From an uncultured Oscillospiraceae bacterium (GTDB lineage: Bacteria > Bacillota > Clostridia > Oscillospirales > Oscillospiraceae), in assembly GCA_910584045.1 (NCBI GenBank), contig CAJTYO010000080.1:1-10576 (forward strand): a stretch of DNA of 10,576 nt. The letters are read 5' to 3'. A program made the position numbers and the translations under genes. Shown in pieces: positions 6,210 to 10,576 of this stretch (position 1 is the stretch's first letter; every line of letters starts with the position of its first letter). A model generated the notes under the pieces. That model did no database searches. It was not told where the DNA came from and saw only the letters and a list, made by a program, of their open reading frames with translations.

Positions 6210-7556
6210 ATGAATTCAAAATTCCAAGCAAAGATCGTCAGCTGGAGCATCGCCGGTGAGGAGGTCTGCGCCAGCGCGGCCCGAATCTCCACCACTCAGG
6301 GAGACGCGCTGGAGCTGTTCGAAAAAGCCCAAGGCAACCCCAAGAATCAGGACCTCATCGGAAAGGTCCTCCGCTCCGGCCACCGGTCCGTCATTGAGCA
6401 CGCGGTGTTCTCCATCGCCCTGCAAAATGTGTCGGTATATGTGGAACAGTATTTTATTGAGTGCCGCCTGGCCTCCTTTACCGTGAAGTCCCGGCGGTAT
6501 GTGGATTTCAGCGGTTTCGGATACTATATTCCGCCTGCGCTGGAGGGGCCGGCGTTAGCGGACTACGGCGGATATATGGACGGGCTCTTCAGCGCCTATC
6601 AGGAGCTGCTGGAGTTGGACATCCCCAAGGAGGACGCCCGTTTTCTGCTGCCATACGCCTTTTGCAGCAACTTTTATTGCACGCTCAACGCCCGGGAGCT
6701 GGTCCGTCTCATTCAGTCCATACGCAGCGGCCGCAGCGAAAGCGTCCCGGAGCTGCTGGACATTGCCCGTCAGCTGGCGGAGCAGCTGACGGAGCTGTTC
6801 CCGGCCCTGACGGAGGAGCTGACGGAGCCCGGGCAGGCTGCCCCTCCGTCCTTCGCTCCCCTGTATCGGGAGAAGCCCGTGTGGGTGACGGAGGACGAGG
6901 CGGGGGCTGCGGAGCTGCTGGCGGGCCCGGCGGCCCCCGGCAGACTGCTGGAGCGGGCTTACAGGCTTGCCCATCCCGGGACGGATAATCCCCTCTCCCC
7001 GGAGTCGCTGACGGGAGCCCTCCGCCCCAGGGAGCTGGAACAGCTGAGCTACACCTTTGTCCTCTCCGACCTGAGCCTGGCGGGAATCACCCACCTTGTC
7101 CGTCATCGGATGCAGTCGGTGATCATTCCGCCTATCCAGTCCGTGGATCACAGCCGGTTCATCCTGCCGGAGACCATTCGAAACAATTCCGCCGCCCTGG
7201 CAATCTACCAGACCGCTCTGACTGAGGCCAACCGTCTTGGACGGGCTCTGTGTGAGAATCCCGTCCTGCGGCCCTACAGCTGCTATTTTGCGGTCAGCGG
7301 CAATGTGCTGGATGTGATGACCACACTCAACGCCCGGGAGTTGATGCTGATCACCCGGCTGCGGACCTGCATCCGGGCGCAGTGGGAAATTCGCCATATC
7401 GCCACCGGGATGCTCCATCTGCTGCGGGAACACTACCCCGCCCTCTTCCGGTACTTTGGCCCCAGCTGCTATCTCACCGGCCAATGTCCGGAGGGGAATA
7501 TGAGCTGCGGGCGGCAGACGGAGATGGCGGCCCTCTTCGGAGGAGATTCCCTGTGA
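6210..7556 (+). CDS. thyX: Tandem-domain FAD-dependent thymidylate synthase (ThyX-like)
   Basis: A 448-residue protein; GGAGG lies ten bases before the ATG. ThyX makes dTMP from dUMP using methylene-tetrahydrofolate, NADPH and FAD. Ordinary ThyX proteins are about 220-270 residues and act as tetramers; this one has two ThyX-like halves (about 1-205 and 245-435). The N-half has SGHRSVIEHAVF (56-67) and CRLASFTVKSRRY (85-97). It thus keeps the S-x-R end of the RHRxxSxxxxSxR signature but has Glu-Cys in place of Arg-His. The C-half has RHRMQS (298-303) but not the S-x-R end, with Pro308 at the expected serine. It also has LNARELMLITRLR (373-385) and AQWEIR (390-395), the catalytic-arginine region. 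The N-half repeats LNAREL (159-164) but lacks AQWEI. The enzyme probably works as a pseudo-dimer; true ThyX activity is likely but not certain. Confidence 0.85.
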   Translation: MNSKFQAKIVSWSIAGEEVCASAARISTTQGDALELFEKAQGNPKNQDLIGKVLRSGHRSVIEHAVFSIALQNVSVYVEQYFIECRLASFTVKSRRYVDFSGFGYYIPPALEGPALADYGGYMDGLFSAYQELLELDIPKEDARFLLPYAFCSNFYCTLNARELVRLIQSIRSGRSESVPELLDIARQLAEQLTELFPALTEELTEPGQAAPPSFAPLYREKPVWVTEDEAGAAELLAGPAAPGRLLERAYRLAHPGTDNPLSPESLTGALRPRELEQLSYTFVLSDLSLAGITHLVRHRMQSVIIPPIQSVDHSRFILPETIRNNSAALAIYQTALTEANRLGRALCENPVLRPYSCYFAVSGNVLDVMTTLNARELMLITRLRTCIRAQWEIRHIATGMLHLLREHYPALFRYFGPSCYLTGQCPEGNMSCGRQTEMAALFGGDSL

Positions 7557-7888
7557 GGGCTCCGATACTGCCACTGTCGGTGACGGATACCGTATGGAGC
7601 ATGACGGGATCGCCTCTGCCGCTGATTACCGGATATTTAATCCTGGTAAACCTGTGGGCTTTCTTTCTTATGGGGTTCGACAAGGGCCGGGCCAGAAAAC
7701 GGGGGGCGAGGCGCATTCGGGAGCGAACCCTCTTCCTCTCCGCCCTGCTGGGCGGCGGGCTGGGGGCCTGCCTGGGGATGTGGGGCTTCCGGCACAAGAC
7801 GAAGCACTGGTACTTTGCACTGGGATTGCCCCTGATTCTGGCGGCGCAAATCGCGGTGGGGAGCTGGCTGTATTTCAAATTTTTATAA
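7553..7888 (+). CDS. DUF1294 family small membrane protein
   Basis: A 111-residue membrane protein of unknown function. I start it at GTG 7553, which overlaps the thyX stop (GTGA) and has GGAGGAG seven bases upstream. ATG 7601 (95 residues) is the alternative and still contains the whole conserved domain. The domain begins with a hydrophobic segment (about 25-41, LITGYLILVNLWAFFLM). A basic loop with FDKGRARKRGARRIRERTL (42-60) follows, then a glycine-rich hydrophobic segment (61-78). Next is the family hallmark FRHKT (79-83), and last a terminal hydrophobic segment (about 88-109). Three membrane segments are therefore likely. It is translationally coupled to thyX, but no functional link between them is known to me. 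Confidence 0.85.
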   Translation: MRAPILPLSVTDTVWSMTGSPLPLITGYLILVNLWAFFLMGFDKGRARKRGARRIRERTLFLSALLGGGLGACLGMWGFRHKTKHWYFALGLPLILAAQIAVGSWLYFKFL

Positions 7889-7889
7889 A

Positions 7890-7934
7890 TCACTCCGGTT
7901 TGCAAAGAAATAACTTCTTTGCAAACCGGAGTGA
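7890..7934. terminator. Long perfect inverted repeat after the DUF1294 gene
   Basis: Bases 7890-7909 pair perfectly with 7915-7934 (20 pairs) around the loop ATAAC. The repeat starts two bases after the DUF1294 stop codon, between convergent genes, so a terminator is the simplest reading. There is no T-run after the stem on the plus strand (AAATTACC follows) and none that is clean on the minus strand. It could act without a T-run, or be something else such as a protein-binding site or a mobile-repeat remnant. Confidence 0.55.
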
Positions 7935-7958
7935 AATTACCTATGGGGGCAGAGAAAA

Positions 7959-7973
7959 TCAGGCGGCGCCTGA
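7959..7973. repeat. Short GC-rich palindrome in the convergent gap
   Basis: TCAGGCGGCGCCTGA is a perfect 7+1+7 palindrome. It could form a small hairpin between the two larger inverted repeats. No function can be assigned. Confidence 0.4.
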
Positions 7974-7980
7974 GGTTATC

Positions 7981-8014
7981 TCCGGATAAAAACTTTGTAA
8001 AAATTTTATCCGGA
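7981..8014 (-). terminator. Inverted repeat after the sugar kinase gene
   Basis: Eleven bases TCCGGATAAAA (7981-7991) pair perfectly with 8004-8014 around a 12-base A/T-rich loop. It lies seven bases beyond the kinase stop codon on the minus strand, where a terminator is expected. A clean T-run after the stem is missing, so the call is moderate. Confidence 0.45.
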
Positions 8015-8021
8015 AACAGTA

Positions 8022-8984
8022 TTACAGGAGAGCTTCAATCTGCGCCCTATCCGGCATAGAGCGGATAGCGCCTCTTTTTGTGGTGACCAGATAGGCGGCC
8101 GCGTTGGCAAATTGCAGCATTTTCCCCAGCCCATCCGCCGTCAGTCCATCCAGGCCATGCTCCAGCACAAAATGCAGCACACATGCACAGAAGGTATCGC
8201 CGGCGCCCGTTGTCTCAATGGTGCCGCCCATCTTCAAAGCCGGCTGAAACACACGATGATTTTCGTAATAGGCGCAGCTGCCGTCCGGACCAGCCGTCAC
8301 GTTCAGCAGACGAATGTTAGGGTATTCCTCCCGCAGAATAGCGGCGCCCCTGTCGAGATCGGTCTCCCCTGTCATTGTTTCCAGTTCATTGTCTGCAATC
8401 TTCAGGACGTCGCACCGGGACAGGCCATATGCGATCTGTTTTCTCGCCTCCTCCAGGCTCTCCCATAGCGGAGGGCGGAGATTGGGGTCAAAGGACAACA
8501 GCGCGCCCCCCGCCTTAGCACAGTCGAGCGCCCGGCAGGTGGCCTGCCGCACCCCCTCGTGGGTCATGGACAGCGTACCAAAATGGAATATCCGGGCATT
8601 AGCAAGCACCTCCTCCGGAAGCTCCGCCGCCGTCAACATCATATCCGCGCCTGGGTTGCGGTAAAAAGAAAAATCACGATCCCCGTTTGCCAGCTTTTTT
8701 ACGAAAGCCAGGGTCGTATGGGTCTCTCGGTCCTGAGCCAGGTAGTTCATGCAGATACCGGCCTCTTCCGCCGCTGCCCGCAGCTGCCGGCCAAACATAT
8801 CGTCGCCCACCTTGCCAACAAAGGCACAGGAGCGGTCCAGCTTACGCAGCATGGCCAGCACATTGCATGGTGCGCCGCCGGGATTAGCCTCGAAGAGAAT
8901 GTTTCCCTGCGGACTGAAGCCGCTCTCTGTGAAGTCTATCAGCAGTTCTCCCAAGGCAACCACATCAAAGCTATTTTGCGCCAT
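8022..8984 (-). CDS. PfkB-family carbohydrate kinase, probable fructokinase
   Basis: A 320-residue cytoplasmic sugar kinase of the ribokinase/PfkB family, the usual length for the family. ATP-dependent phosphorylation of fructose to fructose 6-phosphate is the likeliest reaction, judged from overall resemblance to bacterial fructokinases. The start VVALGELLIDFTESG (8-22) is typical. PfkB signature 1 spans 36-65 (GGAPCNVLAML...VGKVGDDMFG). Signature 2 is ETTGAGDTFCACVL (257-270), with the anion-hole GAGD and the catalytic Asp263. FDPNLRPPLW (165-174) is also typical of fructokinases. A ribosome binding site (GGGGAGGA) lies just upstream of the ATG. The gene has its own promoter and stands alone, with no transporter or hydrolase partner in the window. 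Sugar specificity could differ, for example 2-keto-3-deoxygluconate. Confidence 0.9.
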   Translation of the reverse strand: MAQNSFDVVALGELLIDFTESGFSPQGNILFEANPGGAPCNVLAMLRKLDRSCAFVGKVGDDMFGRQLRAAAEEAGICMNYLAQDRETHTTLAFVKKLANGDRDFSFYRNPGADMMLTAAELPEEVLANARIFHFGTLSMTHEGVRQATCRALDCAKAGGALLSFDPNLRPPLWESLEEARKQIAYGLSRCDVLKIADNELETMTGETDLDRGAAILREEYPNIRLLNVTAGPDGSCAYYENHRVFQPALKMGGTIETTGAGDTFCACVLHFVLEHGLDGLTADGLGKMLQFANAAAYLVTTKRGAIRSMPDRAQIEALL

Positions 8985-9028
8985 ATGTCCAGTCCTCCCC
9001 GTAGAATGTAGTTGGATGTTCTCCTCAT

Positions 9029-9057
9029 AGTATATCGGATTTTGGGGAGGATGGCAA
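9029..9057 (-). promoter_or_regulatory. SigA-type promoter of the sugar kinase gene
   Basis: On the minus strand, TTGCCA (9057-9052) and TATACT (9034-9029) are separated by 17 bases, 10 of 12 consensus positions. Transcription should start near 9022, about 38 bases before the ATG at 8984. The promoter lies between the sigK fragment and the kinase gene, so the kinase is expressed independently of that locus. Confidence 0.78.
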
Positions 9058-9077
9058 GAGGTTTCCTGCGGGCGAAT

Positions 9078-9146
9078 CTACACGTTGTCCCCTAATGCCT
9101 CCTCCAGCTTGCCCAGGGCACGCTTTTCGATACGGGATACATAGCG
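9078..9146 (-). pseudogene. sigK: 3' end of sigK (sporulation sigma factor SigK), detached from its 5' part
   Basis: Read leftward from 9146, the codons give RYVSRIEKRALGKLEEALGD-NV, ending in TAG at 9080-9078. The stretch YVSRIEKRAL matches the recognition helix end of region 4.2 in Bacillus and clostridial SigK and differs from SigE, SigG and SigF endings. Upstream in the same frame the sequence (LHRLQYPG) no longer looks like a sigma factor. The rest of region 4 and all earlier regions are absent from this side. The piece corresponds to the C-terminal fragment encoded by spoIIIC in B. subtilis, where the skin element splits sigK. If the element is excised in the mother cell during sporulation, this is half of a working gene rather than a dead remnant. 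Confidence 0.72.
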
Positions 9147-9165
9147 CCCCGGGTATTGTAAACGA
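9138..9165. other. Predicted attachment site at the sigK/element junction
   Basis: SigK similarity breaks off at about 9143-9147, and the recombinase stop codon is at 9191. One recombined attachment site should therefore lie here. The exact core cannot be fixed, because the partner site at the other end of the element is outside the window. Confidence 0.35.
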
Positions 9166-9190
9166 TGCAGTTCGTGAATTTGTGCCGGAT

Positions 9191-10576
9191 TTATGAGTTT
9201 TCCAGCTGTTTGAAGCGAAATTTGATGATAATTTGCTTGTCGCTGGTCAGCTCCACCCGTTCGATGAGGCTGACCAGCAGCTCTCGGTTGGCGGAGGCGG
9301 TTTCCAGGAACCGCTCCACCAATTTTTTTGCCAGATCGGCCTGTTCGGCGGGGGAATAGTCCGGGCGGTTCAGCTGGCTGAGGCGCTGTTCCAGGGCGGC
9401 GCGATCAGCCTTGACTTTGGAGTAGATGCGTTGGAAGTCAGCTTCGTCCAGAACGCCGCTGAGTTTATCCATATAGACTTTGTCCAGATGGGCGGTCAGG
9501 CTGTCGATTTTGGCTCTCAGCGAGGCGATCTCCTTTTCGTTGCTAGCCTCCGCTAGAGCCTTTGCCACCTCCCGCTTAGCTGTGGGCAGCAGCTGGTCAG
9601 CACGTAAATAGTCCTGGCAGACCTCTTGCACCTTTTCAATCACCGCCTGGGTCACTGTCTGCTCTTTGATTGTGTGGCTGGTGCAGACACCCGCTTTCGT
9701 AAACCGCTGGTAGGTTCGGCAGACAAAATATAGCTTATCCTCCCCCGCTGCGTTCTTGCGGTTGAGCACCGCCAGCGGATATCCGCATTCGTGGCAGAAA
9801 ATTAGCCCCTTGAGCAGGAAGTCGTAAGTCCGGCTGCGGGTGTGCCTGCGGCTGTTGACCAGTGCCCGCACCTTGTCGAAGGTTTCCCGGTCAATGATCG
9901 GCTCGTGGGTGTCCTCTACCACCACCCAGTCCTGGCGGTCCTGCTTGATACATTTTTTAGACTTGTAGTTAATTTTTCGAGTGCGTCCCTGAACCATACT
10001 ACCGATATAGGTTTCGTTTTGCAGCATATCCGAGATACGCTCACTGCTCCATAGGCCGGTGTAGGGGCCGGGGTGCGCTACTGGCAAACCGGCGTAGGTG
10101 GCAGGGGTGGGGACGCCCTCGGCGTTCAGCTGGGCAGCGATCTGGCGGCAGCTCACCCCCTCCAGGGCCATAGCGAAGATACGCCGCACCATGGGGGCCG
10201 CGTCCTCGTCTATGACAATCCTGTTCTTCTCTGCGGGGTGCATCTTGTAGCCGTAGACCGGCTTGCCGCCGATGAACAGACCCTTGCGCTGCTTGTCGTG
10301 CTTGACGCTGGAGATTTTCTTGGAGATGTCCTTGGCGTACATGTCATTCATGATAGCGCGGAAGGGGGTGATGTCGTTGGCGGTGGAGTCCACCCCAGTG
10401 TCGATACCGTCCAGCAGTGAGATGTAACGGACCCGGTGCTCCGGGAAGTAACGCTCCATGTAGTGGCCGGTTAGGATATAATCGCGGCCTAGACGGCTCA
10501 GGTCTTTGGTGATGACCATGTTGACCTTCTTGGCCTCAATATCGGCGATCATGCGCTGAAAGTCCGGCCGGTCAAA
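9191..10576 (-). CDS. Large serine site-specific recombinase (SpoIVCA-like), 5' end outside window
   Basis: 461 residues are visible. The frame stays open to base 10576 (FDRPDFQRMIADIEA...), so the N-terminal catalytic serine region is cut by the window edge. Positions below count from the internal ATG at 10552. DLSRLGRDY (17-25) is the conserved arginine-bearing motif of the resolvase domain. The recombinase domain (about 98-230) contains PVYGYKMHP and GVSCRQIAAQLNAEGVPTP. A zinc ribbon has Cys253, Cys256, Cys278 and Cys290. A coiled-coil region follows (about 335-395), and IERVELTSDKQIIIKFRF lies near the end. Such enzymes integrate and excise phages, conjugative elements and skin. Its stop codon is about 45 bases from the sigK fragment, on the same strand, so it most likely moves an element that sits in sigK. 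It appears intact as far as visible. Confidence 0.9.
   Translation of the reverse strand, partial: FDRPDFQRMIADIEAKKVNMVITKDLSRLGRDYILTGHYMERYFPEHRVRYISLLDGIDTGVDSTANDITPFRAIMNDMYAKDISKKISSVKHDKQRKGLFIGGKPVYGYKMHPAEKNRIVIDEDAAPMVRRIFAMALEGVSCRQIAAQLNAEGVPTPATYAGLPVAHPGPYTGLWSSERISDMLQNETYIGSMVQGRTRKINYKSKKCIKQDRQDWVVVEDTHEPIIDRETFDKVRALVNSRRHTRSRTYDFLLKGLIFCHECGYPLAVLNRKNAAGEDKLYFVCRTYQRFTKAGVCTSHTIKEQTVTQAVIEKVQEVCQDYLRADQLLPTAKREVAKALAEASNEKEIASLRAKIDSLTAHLDKVYMDKLSGVLDEADFQRIYSKVKADRAALEQRLSQLNRPDYSPAEQADLAKKLVERFLETASANRELLVSLIERVELTSDKQIIIKFRFKQLENS

Noticed and set aside
7382..7552. Upstream extension of the DUF1294 gene into thyX
   Set aside because: The extra 57 residues lie wholly inside the conserved ThyX C-half in another frame. 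GTG 7553 with GGAGGAG is a better start.
1..10576. CRISPR arrays, tRNA or rRNA genes, insertion sequences
   Set aside because: I saw no regularly spaced direct repeats, no tRNA- or rRNA-like stretches and no transposase. The only mobility gene is the serine recombinase at the right end.

Overview
The window looks like chromosomal DNA of a GC-rich, spore-forming member of the Firmicutes, most likely an Oscillospiraceae-type gut anaerobe. The evidence is a Firmicutes-type RpoD C-terminus, strong SigA-type promoters, GGAGG-type ribosome binding sites, ThyX, and a fragment of the sporulation sigma factor SigK. No species can be named from the sequence alone.

Layout. Positions 1-322 hold the 3' end of rpoD, followed by a GC-rich terminator hairpin. 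A near-consensus SigA promoter (412-440) then drives a rightward operon (476-6123). Its genes are a TerB_N/TerB_C protein, a P-loop ATPase of the BREX ATP-binding family (DUF2791), a small AT-rich GNAT acetyltransferase, and an Lhr-like DEAD/DEAH helicase. The TerB-ATPase-helicase set in this order matches the anti-phage system Shango (SngA-SngB-SngC). The acetyltransferase between sngB and sngC is not part of the described three-gene system and differs sharply in base composition, so it looks like a later insertion.

A second promoter (6142-6170) drives a thyX-like gene with two ThyX domains. A DUF1294 membrane protein overlaps it by four bases. This rightward unit converges on a leftward PfkB-family sugar kinase (8022-8984). 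The 133-base gap between them holds two clear inverted repeats and a small palindrome.

Right end. Downstream of the kinase promoter, on the minus strand, is a 22-codon fragment matching the extreme C-terminus of SigK. The 3' end of a large serine recombinase that runs off the window follows about 45 bases beyond it. This is the arrangement of a skin-like element inserted in sigK. The sigK 5' part and the other element end should lie beyond position 10576.

The most notable points are the Shango operon with its embedded acetyltransferase, the sigK-interrupting recombinase element, and the tandem ThyX, whose signature motif is divided between its two halves.
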